Shown: positions 54,061-62,346 of the stretch, one piece after another
Numbering within the stretch: the first letter of the stretch is position 1
How the letters are laid out: each line of letters starts with the position of its first letter
Source of the DNA: Actinomycetota bacterium
GTDB taxonomy: Bacteria; Actinomycetota; Actinomycetes; Mycobacteriales; Micromonosporaceae
NCBI GenBank assembly: GCA_005885555.1
Contig: VAWN01000023.1
Coordinates: 115,610-179,609 of the forward strand
Direction: 5' to 3'
Length of the DNA: 64,000 bases
The notes under the pieces: generated by a model
The model's database searches: none
Told to the model about the DNA's origin: nothing
Seen by the model: the letters and a program-made list of their open reading frames with translations, nothing else
Position numbers and translations under genes: made by a program

Positions 54061-56034
54061 TCACAGGTTGAGTAGCCGGTCCAGGAACTCGCGGTAGCGG
54101 CGCAGCGCCACCCGCAGCGACTCGGTGTCCGGGGTATCGGTGTGCTGATGCGGGTCGATCGAGCTGAGCTGCTCGGACAGCAGCGCGTCGGCCAGCGTGT
54201 GTACCGCTTCGGAAACCAGCGCCCGGATCTGCGCCACGGCCTCGGTCGGCTCGTCGACGAACCGGGCCTGAACCTCCACCACCTGCTCCCGGATCGCCGC
54301 AAGGGCGTCCGGCTTCCAGATCGCGATCGACGTCTGCGCCACGTCACCCGGGCGCAGCGGGGCGAGCGCGGCTACCAGTACCTCGACCTCCTCGGCATCG
54401 GGACTGCTCTCCTCCTCCACGAGGACGGCGACGGTCTCGTACGCCTCGGCCGGCTGCCCGCCGGTGTCGGCCGGTCCGGGTACCGGTTCCTCGGCCAGCA
54501 CTTCCTCGGCGTCTGCTTCCCCGGCGTCTGCTACCTCGGCCTCCGCTTCCTCGGCGTTTGCTTCCCCGGTCTCCGCTTCCTCGGCGTCCGCGAGGCTGGC
54601 CTCGACGAGGTCGAGTACCTCCTCCGCGGGCTCGGGCTGCTGCTCGGTGAGTTCGGGCTGCTCGGTGGCTTCGGGCTGCTCGGTGGCTTCGGGCTGCTCG
54701 GTGGCCACGTTGAGATCGGCCGCGGCCGCGGCGATCTCCTCGGCCGCTTCGACCACCTCGGCCGGCTCGGCTTCGGACAGGTGTGCGGGTTCGGCCTCGG
54801 CCTCGGCCTCGATCGGTTCGGCTTCGGGTTCGGCTTCGATCGGTTCGGCTTCAGCTAGTTCAGCGTCGGCCGGCTCCGGCTCCGGCTCCGCCTCGGCTTC
54901 GGGTTCGGGTTCGGGTTCCTCGGTCAGGTCGGCGTCTGCTGCGGGTTCTTCGGCGGGTTCGGGTTCGGGCTCCTCTTCGGTTGCGGCTTGCGGTTCGGGT
55001 GTCTCGGGCTCTTCTGCTTCCTCTGCCTCGGCTTCAGGCTCGTCGGCCAGGTCCGCCTCGGCGTCCGGCTCGTCGGCGGTTGGCTGCTCGGTATCCGCGA
55101 CCTCTGCCGCGGCCTCTGGTTCCTCGGCCTCTGGTTCCTCGGCCTCTGGTTCCTCGGGCTCGGGTTCCTCGGCTGCGGCTTCGGGCTCTTCGGCGTCGTC
55201 GGCTTCGGCGACGGGTTCCTCGTCGACCTCGGGTTCGGGTTCGCGCTCCTCTTTGGCTGAGGCGTCTGGTTCCTCGGTCGGTGCGTCTGGTTCCTCGGTC
55301 AGTTCCGTTTCGGCGGCGGGTTCCTGTTCGGTTTGGGCTTCCGGTTCTTCGGCTGCTTCGGCGACCGGTTCGGTTTCCTCGGCTGGAGCCTCGGGTCCTT
55401 CGGCTTCGGCGGCGGGTTCCGTGTCCGCTTCGGCTTGCGCTTCTTCCGTTGCGGCTTCGGGCTCTTCGGCGTCGTCGGCCGGCTGCGGTTCGGGTCCGGC
55501 GTCGGCGTCGGACTCGGCTTCCGGTTCCTCGGTCAGCTCGTCGGTCGCCTCAGCCAACTCCGCTTCCGGCTCCTCAGCCGCATCGGCTTGCGGCTCCTCG
55601 GGTTGGACCGGTTCCGGCGCAACCTCAGTCTCAGCGGTCTGCGACTGGCCGGCCTCCGCTTCCGGTACCGCTGTCTCCGCGGCGGGTTCGTCCGTGACCT
55701 CCGCCGTACCGGATGCGTCGGCTTCGGTCAGTTGCGCCTCGGACGCCGGCGGGGCGTCCTCGTCCGCCCCTCCGGACGCGTCCGGCTCGTCCGCGTCCAC
55801 CGAGGCGTCGGCGGACGCCTCGCCGGCTTCCCCCGGCGCGGCCGCCGCCACTTCTGCCGACGGTGCCGGTTCCGCCGCTGACGGGTCCACCGCGCCGGGG
55901 GCGGCCTCGTCGGGTGTGATGACCGCGGTTGCGGTGTCGCTCAGACCGTCGTCCAAGGCTTGCCGCGCCGCGGGTATCGTCGTTGGTTCTTCCGGGAGCG
56001 GCTGTCCTCCGGGCCGCTCGATTTCTGCCTGCAC
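54061..56034 (-). CDS. Large acidic low-complexity protein
   Basis: I do not recognise this gene as a known family. The 657-residue protein is made of Glu/Ala/Pro/Asp-rich imperfect repeats (EEPEAE, EAEPEPE, ATEQPE types) from about residue 30 to 530 and should be disordered and highly negative. The last 100 or so residues look folded and helical (SIAIWKPDALAAIREQVVEV, then TLADALLSEQLSSIDP and SLRVALRRYREFLDRLLNL). No signal or membrane segment is visible. The GTG start has GGAGGA 5 bases upstream, which supports this strand over the long open frame on the other. The neighbours are a toxin-antitoxin pair and hisI. Confidence 0.75.
   Translation of the reverse strand: MQAEIERPGGQPLPEEPTTIPAARQALDDGLSDTATAVITPDEAAPGAVDPSAAEPAPSAEVAAAAPGEAGEASADASVDADEPDASGGADEDAPPASEAQLTEADASGTAEVTDEPAAETAVPEAEAGQSQTAETEVAPEPVQPEEPQADAAEEPEAELAEATDELTEEPEAESDADAGPEPQPADDAEEPEAATEEAQAEADTEPAAEAEGPEAPAEETEPVAEAAEEPEAQTEQEPAAETELTEEPDAPTEEPDASAKEEREPEPEVDEEPVAEADDAEEPEAAAEEPEPEEPEAEEPEAEEPEAAAEVADTEQPTADEPDAEADLADEPEAEAEEAEEPETPEPQAATEEEPEPEPAEEPAADADLTEEPEPEPEAEAEPEPEPADAELAEAEPIEAEPEAEPIEAEAEAEPAHLSEAEPAEVVEAAEEIAAAAADLNVATEQPEATEQPEATEQPELTEQQPEPAEEVLDLVEASLADAEEAETGEANAEEAEAEVADAGEADAEEVLAEEPVPGPADTGGQPAEAYETVAVLVEEESSPDAEEVEVLVAALAPLRPGDVAQTSIAIWKPDALAAIREQVVEVQARFVDEPTEAVAQIRALVSEAVHTLADALLSEQLSSIDPHQHTDTPDTESLRVALRRYREFLDRLLNL
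54656..54705 (-). repeat. 18-base tandem repeat in the acidic-protein gene
   Basis: A unit reading GGCTGCTCGGTGGCTTCG on the plus strand is repeated about 2.7 times (54656-54673, 54674-54691, then partial). On the coding strand it gives ATEQPE repeats. Slippage within the low-complexity part is likely. Confidence 0.85.
55111..55155 (-). repeat. 15-base tandem repeat in the acidic-protein gene
   Basis: GGCCTCTGGTTCCTC (plus strand) occurs three times without change at 55111-55125, 55126-55140 and 55141-55155, coding EEPEA units. It is in frame, so copy number can vary without a frameshift. Confidence 0.88.
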
Positions 56035-56342
56035 TCAGTCCTCCGTCCGTTCCTCCGGCGGCTCGGGGCGGCCGCCGGGCGGGTGTCCGCCTGCGCCCCC
56101 GCGGCGGTGTGCACACACCTCCGGGAGCCCAGCGGACCGGCGCGCAGGTACGCCGAACGGGCCACAGCGGACACGGAGTGCCGAAAACGGCACCCCAGTG
56201 GGAGGCCGCTGAGGAGACGAAGGACCGACTGCTGCGTGGGAGGTGAGCGCTCGCCCAGAAGCCGCGACGGCGCGAACATCACGGTACCCCCGGGTAGCCG
56301 GCCGCACATCCCCCAAAATCCTTGGTGGCAATGGGACGGCTT
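56035..56342. other. Intergenic region between the acidic-protein gene and hisI
   Basis: This 308-base stretch lies between divergent genes. It contains the inverted repeat GGTGTG-CA-CACACC at 56106-56119 and a hairpin GTGCCG-AAAA-CGGCAC at 56178-56193. Both are near the acidic-protein gene promoter side. I find no convincing gene; the short open frames lack ribosome-binding sites and domain features. Confidence 0.6.
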
Positions 56343-56354
56343 GGCAACGTTGCC
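56343..56354 (+). promoter_or_regulatory. Perfect palindrome in the hisI-trp promoter region
   Basis: GGCAACGTTGCC is a perfect 12-base palindrome. TTGGCA (56341-56346) overlaps it as a possible -35, and AACAAT (56366-56371) could be the -10. GTG 56394 follows with GAGAGGAG (56381-56388). A regulator binding here would control hisI and possibly trpE. The regulator is unknown. Confidence 0.5.
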
Positions 56355-56393
56355 GGGGAGTGCGGAACAATCGGGCATCTGAGAGGAGCAACC

Positions 56394-56747
56394 GTGACTG
56401 CAACTGTCTCCCCGGCGATCCTCGCCCGGCTGTCGCGCGACCCGGCCGGGCTCGTCGCCGCGGTCGTGCAGCAGTACGACACCGGTGAGGTACTGATGCT
56501 GGCGTGGATGGACGACGAGGCGCTGCGCCGTACCCTGGCGACAGGGCGGGCCACGTACTGGTCGCGCAGCCGGCGCAGCTACTGGGTGAAGGGCGAGACG
56601 TCGGGGCACCACCAGTACGTGCGCTCGGTGGCGCTGGACTGCGACGGCGACGCCCTGCTGGTCCGGGTGGACCAGGTCGGGGCGGCCTGCCACACCGGTA
56701 CCCGCACCTGCTTCACCGATGTGATCTACGAGGGGACGGATCAGTGA
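56394..56747 (+). CDS. hisI: Phosphoribosyl-AMP cyclohydrolase HisI
   Basis: HisI opens the purine ring of PR-AMP in the third histidine step, using zinc and magnesium. The 117-residue protein has [26 protein letters not shown], and the zinc and magnesium motifs DCDGDAL and [12 protein letters not shown]. It is the stand-alone form, without HisE. GTG 56394 has GAGAGGAG upstream. Its stop overlaps the trpE start, so histidine and tryptophan genes are coupled here. Confidence 0.96.
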   Translation: MTATVSPAILARLSRDPAGLVAAVVQQYDTGEVLMLAWMDDEALRRTLATGRATYWSRSRRSYWVKGETSGHHQYVRSVALDCDGDALLVRVDQVGAACHTGTRTCFTDVIYEGTDQ

Positions 56748-58276
56748 CGACCGGAGTGGTGACGCCGGACGAGGAGACGTTCCAGACCCTGGCGCGCACC
56801 CATCGTGTCGTACCGGTGACCCGTCGATTGCTGGCCGACGGCGAGACACCGGTGGGGGTTTACCGGAAGCTGGCCGGCGGTCCCGGTACCTTCCTGCTGG
56901 AGTCCGCCGAGCAGGGCGCCGCATCGGGCGGCACGGCCTGGTCACGGTACTCGTTCATCGGAGTGCGCAGCGTCGCCACGCTGACCGAGCGCGACGGGCG
57001 GGCGGTGTGGCTGGGCAGCCCACCCGACGGCGTACCCGTCGACGGCGACCCGGTCACCGTGCTGCGCGACTCGGTCCGCGCGCTGGCCGGCTCGGGTACC
57101 CCGCACACCGGCGAGGATCTCCCACCGCTGACCGGCGGCCTGGTCGGCTACCTCGCGTACGACATCGTGCGCCGCTTCGAGCGCCTGCCCGAGCTTGCCG
57201 ACGACGACCTGCACGTCCCGGAGCTGGGCATGCTCCTGGCCACCGACCTGGTCGTGCTGGACCACTTCACCGGCTCCGCACTCCTCGTCGCCAACGCGAT
57301 CCTGAAACCGGACGGCGACGAGCGGGACGCCGCGGCGGCGTTCCACCAGGCGATCGGCCGGCTGGACGCGATGACCACGGCGCTGTCCCGGCCCACCCCG
57401 CCGATGGTGTCCACTGTGGACTTTCCGGCGCTGGGCACCGTCGCCTCCCGTACGCCACCGGGCCTGCACCCCAAGGCGGTGGAGGCGGCCAAGGAGGCGA
57501 TCCGCGACGGCGAGTGCTTCCAGATCGTGGTGGCGCAACGGTTCGAGCGCGCCACCGGTGCCGACCCGCTCGACGTGTACCGGGTGCTGCGCACCACGAA
57601 CCCGAGCCCGTACATGTACTTCATCCGGTTCGACGGGTTCGACGTCGTGGGGTCCTCGCCGGAGGCGCACCTGAAGGTGACCGGGCGGCGGGCGCTGCTG
57701 CACCCGATCGCGGGTACCCGCTGGCGGGGCGCCACGCCCGCCGAGGACGCGCGGCTGGCGACCGAGCTGCTCGCCGATCCGAAGGAGCGCGCCGAGCACG
57801 TGATGCTCGTCGATCTCGGCCGCAACGACCTGGGCCGGGTGTGCAGGCCGGGCACCGTGCAGGTGCCGGAGTTCGCCACGATCGAGCGGTACAGCCATGT
57901 GATGCACATCGTCTCGACGGTGGTGGGGGAGCTGAGCGACGAACAGACCGCCTTCGATGCCCTCGTGGCCACCTTCCCGGCCGGTACCCTGTCCGGCGCG
58001 CCCAAGGTGCGGGCGATGGAGATCATCGAGGAGCTGGAGCCGACCCGGCGGGGCCTGTACGGCGGCATCGTCGGGTACTTCGGCTTCGGCGGCGACCTGG
58101 ACACGGCGATCGCGATCCGCACCGCGCTGATCCGTGACGGCGTGGCCTACGTGCAGGCCGGCGGCGGCATCGTGGCCGACTCCGACCCGGCCGCGGAGGA
58201 GCAGGAGACCCGCAACAAGGCCGCGGCGGTGCTGACCGCGATCGCGGCAGCGGAGACCCTGCGCCCGGCGCGATGA
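56744..58276 (+). CDS. trpE: Anthranilate synthase component I TrpE
   Basis: TrpE makes anthranilate from chorismate with ammonia from a glutaminase subunit. The 510-residue protein has the tryptophan feedback motif LLES (51-54) and the catalytic half with [39 protein letters not shown] (parts) and [18 protein letters not shown] (part). A glutaminase (TrpG) gene is not in the window. A TCCA-N3-TGGA element lies at 57410-57420. It overlaps hisI and the following membrane-protein gene by four bases each. Confidence 0.97.
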   Translation: MTTGVVTPDEETFQTLARTHRVVPVTRRLLADGETPVGVYRKLAGGPGTFLLESAEQGAASGGTAWSRYSFIGVRSVATLTERDGRAVWLGSPPDGVPVDGDPVTVLRDSVRALAGSGTPHTGEDLPPLTGGLVGYLAYDIVRRFERLPELADDDLHVPELGMLLATDLVVLDHFTGSALLVANAILKPDGDERDAAAAFHQAIGRLDAMTTALSRPTPPMVSTVDFPALGTVASRTPPGLHPKAVEAAKEAIRDGECFQIVVAQRFERATGADPLDVYRVLRTTNPSPYMYFIRFDGFDVVGSSPEAHLKVTGRRALLHPIAGTRWRGATPAEDARLATELLADPKERAEHVMLVDLGRNDLGRVCRPGTVQVPEFATIERYSHVMHIVSTVVGELSDEQTAFDALVATFPAGTLSGAPKVRAMEIIEELEPTRRGLYGGIVGYFGFGGDLDTAIAIRTALIRDGVAYVQAGGGIVADSDPAAEEQETRNKAAAVLTAIAAAETLRPAR

Positions 58277-58803
58277 GAGCCGCCCGGCGGGACCTGGCCG
58301 TCACAGTGGCGGAGTGTGTCCTCGGCGCGCTGCTTTCGTTGCTGGCCGTGTCGCGCACCTGGCGGGTGGTGACCGAGACCGGACCGGTCCGGCTGCCGGG
58401 CCACCGGCTCACCGGCGGCGCGGTGCTGCACTGGGCGCCGGCGGTCGCGTTGGTCGCCCTGGCCGGGGCCGCGGCGATCGTTGCGGTCCGCGGGTGGTTG
58501 CGGTCCGCGCTTGCGGGGGTACTGGTCGTCGCCGGCCTGGCGCTGGCGATCGGGGGCGGTTTCGTGGCGGGCACCGGGCGCGGCAACGCCTGGTCGTTGC
58601 TCTGCGCACTCGGCGGGGTACTCGTCGCGCACGCCGGCCTGAAGGCGCTGCTGCGCGGCGGTTCGTGGCCGGGGCTGGGCAGCCGCTACGAACGCGCGAC
58701 CGAACCCGTCGAGTACGTGGAACGCAGCGGCCCGTCCCGGTCGGACGTGGCGATGTGGGACGCGCTGGACCGTGGCGAGGACCCCACGCGGCGAGGCGAT
58801 TGA
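58273..58803 (+). CDS. Trp-operon membrane protein (TIGR02234 type)
   Basis: The 176-residue protein has four hydrophobic helices within residues 10-130 and a soluble acidic end with [12 protein letters not shown]. Small four-helix proteins between trpE and trpC are typical of actinobacteria (TIGR02234, Trp_oprn_chp); function unknown. The motif [15 protein letters not shown] near the end is strongly family-like. It starts within the trpE stop. Confidence 0.9.
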   Translation: MRAARRDLAVTVAECVLGALLSLLAVSRTWRVVTETGPVRLPGHRLTGGAVLHWAPAVALVALAGAAAIVAVRGWLRSALAGVLVVAGLALAIGGGFVAGTGRGNAWSLLCALGGVLVAHAGLKALLRGGSWPGLGSRYERATEPVEYVERSGPSRSDVAMWDALDRGEDPTRRGD

Positions 58804-58869
58804 GCGTACTCCAGGGTGCGGCCTGCGGCGCCGCGTACCCCCCGCACGCCTGCGGCTGGACGGTCCGCC

Positions 58870-58875
58870 TAGCAT
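58870..58875 (+). promoter_or_regulatory. Possible -10 element upstream of trpC
   Basis: TAGCAT stands 7 bases before ATG 58883 and 31 bases before ATG 58907. An internal promoter here would give a short leader with the GGAGAGGGGAG ribosome-binding site at 58891-58901, or leaderless initiation at 58883. Confidence 0.45.
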
Positions 58876-58906
58876 CGGGCGCATGACACCCGGAGAGGGG
58901 AGTCCG

Positions 58907-59734
58907 ATGTCTTCCGCGGGCGGCCAGAGCGTGCTCGACGAGATCCTGGCCGGCGTGCGCGAGGACATCGCGGCCCGCCAGCGGCAGGTATCGATGGACG
59001 AGATCCGCGAACTGGCGGCTGCCGCGCCTCCACCCCGGGACGGGTACACCCTGCTGCGCAAGCCCGGCGTCGGGGTCATCGCCGAGGTCAAGCGCGCGTC
59101 GCCGTCGGCCGGGCAGCTCGCCGACATCCCCGACCCGGCGGAGCTGGCCGGCGAGTACGCCGCGGGCGGCGCGCGGTGCATCTCGGTACTGACCGAGTCC
59201 CGCTGGTTCGGCGGCAGCCTCGCGGACTTCGACGCGGTACGCGCCGCGGTCGAGGTACCGCTGCTGCGCAAGGACTTCGTCGTGTCCAGCTACCAGGTGC
59301 ACGAGGCCCGGGCGCACGGTGCCGACCTGGTGCTGCTCATCGTGGCGGCGCTGGAACAGAACGTCCTGGTCGGCCTGCTGGAACGGGTCGAGTCGCTGGG
59401 CATGACCGCGCTGGTCGAGGTGCACACCGAGGACGAGGCGGACCGCGCGCTGGCCGCCGGCGCCCGGGTCATCGGGGTCAACGCGCGCAACTTACGCACC
59501 CTCGAAGTCGACCGCTCGGTATTCGAGCGCATCGCACCGGGCCTGCCGAATATGGTGGTGAAGATCGCCGAGTCCGGCGTCCGGGGGCCGCACGACCTGA
59601 TCCGGTACGCCTCGGCGGGGGCCGATGCGGTACTCGTGGGGGAGGGCCTCGTGACCAAGAAGAGTCCGCGGGACGCGGTGGCCGAGCTGGTCACCGCCGG
59701 CTCGCATCCGGCCACGCCGAGGCCGGCGCGGTGA
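58907..59734 (+). CDS. trpC: Indole-3-glycerol-phosphate synthase TrpC
   Basis: TrpC closes the indole ring from carboxyphenylamino-deoxyribulose phosphate. The 275-residue TIM barrel has Glu60 and Lys62 in [21 protein letters not shown], and [13 protein letters not shown]. It is a single-function enzyme, not fused to TrpF. I start at ATG 58907 because of the GGAGAGGGGAG site upstream and a homologue-like start ([13 protein letters not shown]). ATG 58883 is possible if the mRNA is leaderless. It overlaps trpB by four bases. Confidence 0.95.
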   Translation: MSSAGGQSVLDEILAGVREDIAARQRQVSMDEIRELAAAAPPPRDGYTLLRKPGVGVIAEVKRASPSAGQLADIPDPAELAGEYAAGGARCISVLTESRWFGGSLADFDAVRAAVEVPLLRKDFVVSSYQVHEARAHGADLVLLIVAALEQNVLVGLLERVESLGMTALVEVHTEDEADRALAAGARVIGVNARNLRTLEVDRSVFERIAPGLPNMVVKIAESGVRGPHDLIRYASAGADAVLVGEGLVTKKSPRDAVAELVTAGSHPATPRPAR

Positions 59735-60954
59735 CGGGGGCGCTGTCCGCGGCGGGCCTACTGCCCGACGTCGCCGGGCACTTCGGGCGGTACGGCGGGC
59801 GGTTCATGCCGGAGGCACTGGTACCCGCACTGGACGAGCTCGACGCCGAATACCGCCACGCGCAGGCCGACGAGGCGTTCCAGGCCGAGTTCAGCCGGCT
59901 GCTGCGCGACTACGCCGGTACCCCGAGCATGCTCTACGACGCGACCCGCCTGTCCGACGCCGTCGGTGCCCGGATCCTGCTCAAGCGGGAGGACCTCAAC
60001 CACACCGGTGCGCACAAGGTGCGCAACGTGCTCGGTCAGGCGCTGCTGACGGTACGGATGGGAAAGCCGCGGGTGATCGCGGAGACCGGCGCCGGTCAGC
60101 ACGGCGTCGCGGCCGCCACCGCGTGCGCGCTGTTCGGCCTGGAGTGCGTCGTGTACATGGGCGAGGAGGACACCCGCCGCCAGGCCCTCAACGTGGCCCG
60201 GATGAAGATGCTCGGCGCCGAGGTGATCCCCGTCTCCAGCGGCTCGCGCACGCTGAAGGACGCGATGAACGAGGCGCTGCGCGACTGGGTGACCAACGTC
60301 GCGACGACCCACTACATGATCGGTACCGCGGCCGGCCCGCACCCCTTCCCCGCGATGGTGCGCGACTTCGCCCGCGGCATCGGCGTGGAGGCCCGGGCGC
60401 AGTGCCTGGCGCTGGCCGGCCGGCTGCCCGACGCGGTCTGCGCCTGCGTCGGCGGCGGCTCCAACGCGATCGGCATCTTCCACGCGTTCATCCCCGACGA
60501 GTCGGTGCGCCTGTACGGCTTCGAGGCCGGTGGCGACGGCGTGGAGACCGGCCGGCACGCGGCCAGCATCAGCGGTGACGGCGGCGTCGGGGTACTGCAC
60601 GGCGCGCGCACCTACCTGCTGCAGGACGAGGACGGGCAGACCCGCGAGTCGCACTCGATCTCCGCCGGGCTGGACTACCCCGGGGTCGGCCCGGAGCACG
60701 CCTGGCTCGCCGACACCGGCCGGGCGGTGTACCAGCCGGTGACCGACGCCGAGGCGATGGCCGCGTTCGAGCGGCTGTGCCGCACCGAAGGGATCATCCC
60801 GGCCATCGAGAGCGCGCACGCCCTGGCCGGTGCGCTGCGGATCGCGCCGACGCTGGGTACCGATCCGGTCATCCTGGTCAACCTGTCCGGCCGCGGCGAC
60901 AAGGACGTGCAGACCGCCGGCCGCTTCTTCGGGTTCCTCGGAGAGCACGCGTGA
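59731..60954 (+). CDS. trpB: Tryptophan synthase beta chain TrpB
   Basis: TrpB joins indole and serine to give tryptophan with PLP. The 407-residue protein has the PLP lysine in [10 protein letters not shown] (Lys96), the conserved GGRFMPEAL near the start, the PLP phosphate loop GGGSNAIG and ETGAGQHG. This is the TrpB1 type. It overlaps trpC and trpA. Confidence 0.97.
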   Translation: MTGALSAAGLLPDVAGHFGRYGGRFMPEALVPALDELDAEYRHAQADEAFQAEFSRLLRDYAGTPSMLYDATRLSDAVGARILLKREDLNHTGAHKVRNVLGQALLTVRMGKPRVIAETGAGQHGVAAATACALFGLECVVYMGEEDTRRQALNVARMKMLGAEVIPVSSGSRTLKDAMNEALRDWVTNVATTHYMIGTAAGPHPFPAMVRDFARGIGVEARAQCLALAGRLPDAVCACVGGGSNAIGIFHAFIPDESVRLYGFEAGGDGVETGRHAASISGDGGVGVLHGARTYLLQDEDGQTRESHSISAGLDYPGVGPEHAWLADTGRAVYQPVTDAEAMAAFERLCRTEGIIPAIESAHALAGALRIAPTLGTDPVILVNLSGRGDKDVQTAGRFFGFLGEHA

Positions 60955-61754
60955 GCGTCGCGCCGGCCTTCGAGAAGGCGAAGGCGGACGGGCGCGGGGT
61001 GCTGATCGGGTGCATGCCGGCCGGGTTCCCGACGGTACCGGGCAGCATCGCCGCGATGCGCGCGATGGTCGAGTCCGGCGTGGACGTCGTCGAGGTCGAG
61101 TTCCCGTACTCCGACCCGGTCATGGACGGTCCGGTGATCCAGCGGGCCAGCGAGATCGCGCTGGCCGGCGGGGTACGCACCCGTGACGTGCTGCACGCGA
61201 TCGAGGCGGCCGCGCAGGCCGGCGCGCCGGTGATCCTGATGACCTACTGGAACCCGATCGAGCGGTACGGCGTGGACCGGTTCGCCCGCGACCTCGCCGC
61301 GGCCGGCGGTGCCGGGCTGATCACGCCCGACCTGATCCCGGACGAGGCGCAGGAGTGGCTGGCCGCGGCCGACCGGTACGGGCTGGACCGGGTGTTCCTC
61401 GCCGCGCCGTCGTCGACCGACGCGCGGCTGGCCGGGGCGGCGGCCGCGTCGCGCGGCTTCGTGTACGCGGCCAGCATCATGGGCGTCACCGGTACCCGTG
61501 AGCAGGTCTCCGCCTCCGCGCCCCGGCTCGTCGCCCGGCTGCGTGAGGTGACCGACCTGCCGATCGGCGTCGGCCTCGGGGTACGCGACAGCACCCAGGC
61601 GGCCGCGGTCGCCGGGTACGCCGACGGGGTGATCGTCGGTACCGCGCTGATCCGCTGCCTGCTGGACGCCGCCGACGAGGCGTCCGGGCTGGACGCCCTG
61701 CGCCGGCTCGCCACCGACCTGGCCGCCGGCGTGCGCCACCCTCAGCGGAGCTGA
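60951..61754 (+). CDS. trpA: Tryptophan synthase alpha chain TrpA
   Basis: TrpA cleaves indole-3-glycerol phosphate to indole. The 267-residue TIM barrel has the catalytic Glu48 and Asp59 in [15 protein letters not shown]. The residue after Glu48-Val is Glu50 where many homologues have Gly; actinobacterial TrpA often differs here. Phosphate motif GVGLGVRD is present. GTG 60951 overlaps the trpB stop. It ends the operon; lgt follows after a Nudix gene on the opposite strand. Confidence 0.95.
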   Translation: MSVAPAFEKAKADGRGVLIGCMPAGFPTVPGSIAAMRAMVESGVDVVEVEFPYSDPVMDGPVIQRASEIALAGGVRTRDVLHAIEAAAQAGAPVILMTYWNPIERYGVDRFARDLAAAGGAGLITPDLIPDEAQEWLAAADRYGLDRVFLAAPSSTDARLAGAAAASRGFVYAASIMGVTGTREQVSASAPRLVARLREVTDLPIGVGLGVRDSTQAAAVAGYADGVIVGTALIRCLLDAADEASGLDALRRLATDLAAGVRHPQRS

Positions 61755-61779
61755 CCGGCGGCCCACGCCACAGCCGCGG

Positions 61780-62268
61780 CTAGACGGCGGCGACCGCTTC
61801 GGCGGCGTCGGCCGCTTCCGGTACCTCGGGCTCGGGGTCGCGCTGCACCTGCCGCAGTACCCCGGAGCGGCCGACCACGGCGTCGCGCAGCGCGGTGCGC
61901 GTGGTCGCGGTCATCGGACTCGGGAGGCTGTCCGGCTCGTACCAGCAGAGCCGGCGGATGTGTCCCGGGTCGTTGAGGGTCGTTTCGCCGTCCAGGCGCC
62001 CCCGGAAGACGTGTACGAGCAGGTCGGGCAGGTCGTCACCGCAACCGTCACCGGTGAGCTGGTACAGCCCGACGAGATCGATGATCTGGATGTCGGTACC
62101 CGTCTCGATACGGATGTCGCGAATGGTGGCGTGGATCGGGCTCTCGCCGAGCCGGATCTTGCCGCCGGGCAGGGTCCAGAGCCGGTGGCCGGCACTCTGC
62201 TGGCAGAGCAGCACGCGGCCGGCGGGGTCCTCGATGACCGCCGCGACCGCGGAGGTGAGCAGCTTCAT
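61780..62268 (-). CDS. Nudix hydrolase-like protein with altered box
   Basis: The 162-residue protein is Nudix-like: SAVAAVIEDPAGRVLLCQQ, WTLPGGKIRLGES and a helix HATIRDIRIETGTDI. In the Nudix box (36-58) Gly36, Glu42, Arg50, Glu55 and Gly57 fit, but position 51 is Asp in place of Glu and position 54 is Ile in place of the first Glu of EE. Hydrolase activity may therefore be weak or directed to an unusual substrate. A 35-residue acidic tail follows. It lies between trpA and lgt, which are usual neighbours, and faces the other way. Confidence 0.85.
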   Translation of the reverse strand: MKLLTSAVAAVIEDPAGRVLLCQQSAGHRLWTLPGGKIRLGESPIHATIRDIRIETGTDIQIIDLVGLYQLTGDGCGDDLPDLLVHVFRGRLDGETTLNDPGHIRRLCWYEPDSLPSPMTATTRTALRDAVVGRSGVLRQVQRDPEPEVPEAADAAEAVAAV

Positions 62269-62276
62269 GGACGAAA

Positions 62277-62282
62277 AGCCTA
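62277..62282 (-). promoter_or_regulatory. -10 element of the Nudix gene promoter
   Basis: On the minus strand TAGGCT lies 8 bases before ATG 62268, indicating a leaderless transcript. Confidence 0.5.
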
Positions 62283-62332
62283 GAACCGGGCGGTCCCTGT
62301 GACCAGGGGAGCGCACGCGTGTCGGGCAGCGG

Positions 62333-62338
62333 TAGCGT
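62333..62338 (+). promoter_or_regulatory. -10 element of a leaderless lgt promoter
   Basis: TAGCGT lies 8 bases before GTG 62347 without a ribosome-binding site between. It supports that start over an upstream ATG at 62299. Confidence 0.5.
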
Positions 62339-62346
62339 GTGCACCC

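Noticed and set aside
54464..56212. Long open frame on the plus strand opposite the acidic-protein gene, Ser/Ala/Gly-rich
   Set aside because: Its composition is just the complement of the GAG/GAA/CCG-rich repeats. It lacks a good ribosome-binding site, while the minus-strand gene has GGAGGA before GTG 56034 and ends in a fold-like domain and a terminator.
56250..56393. Trp or His leader peptide/T-box before hisI-trpE
   Set aside because: I find no short frame with runs of Trp or His codons and no T-box core; the palindrome and ribosome-binding site explain the region more simply.
29048..57420. TCCACAGTGGA elements as DnaA boxes or an origin
   Set aside because: Copies are single, widely spaced and inside genes, with no dnaA/dnaN nearby. 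Only the half-site resembles a DnaA box.
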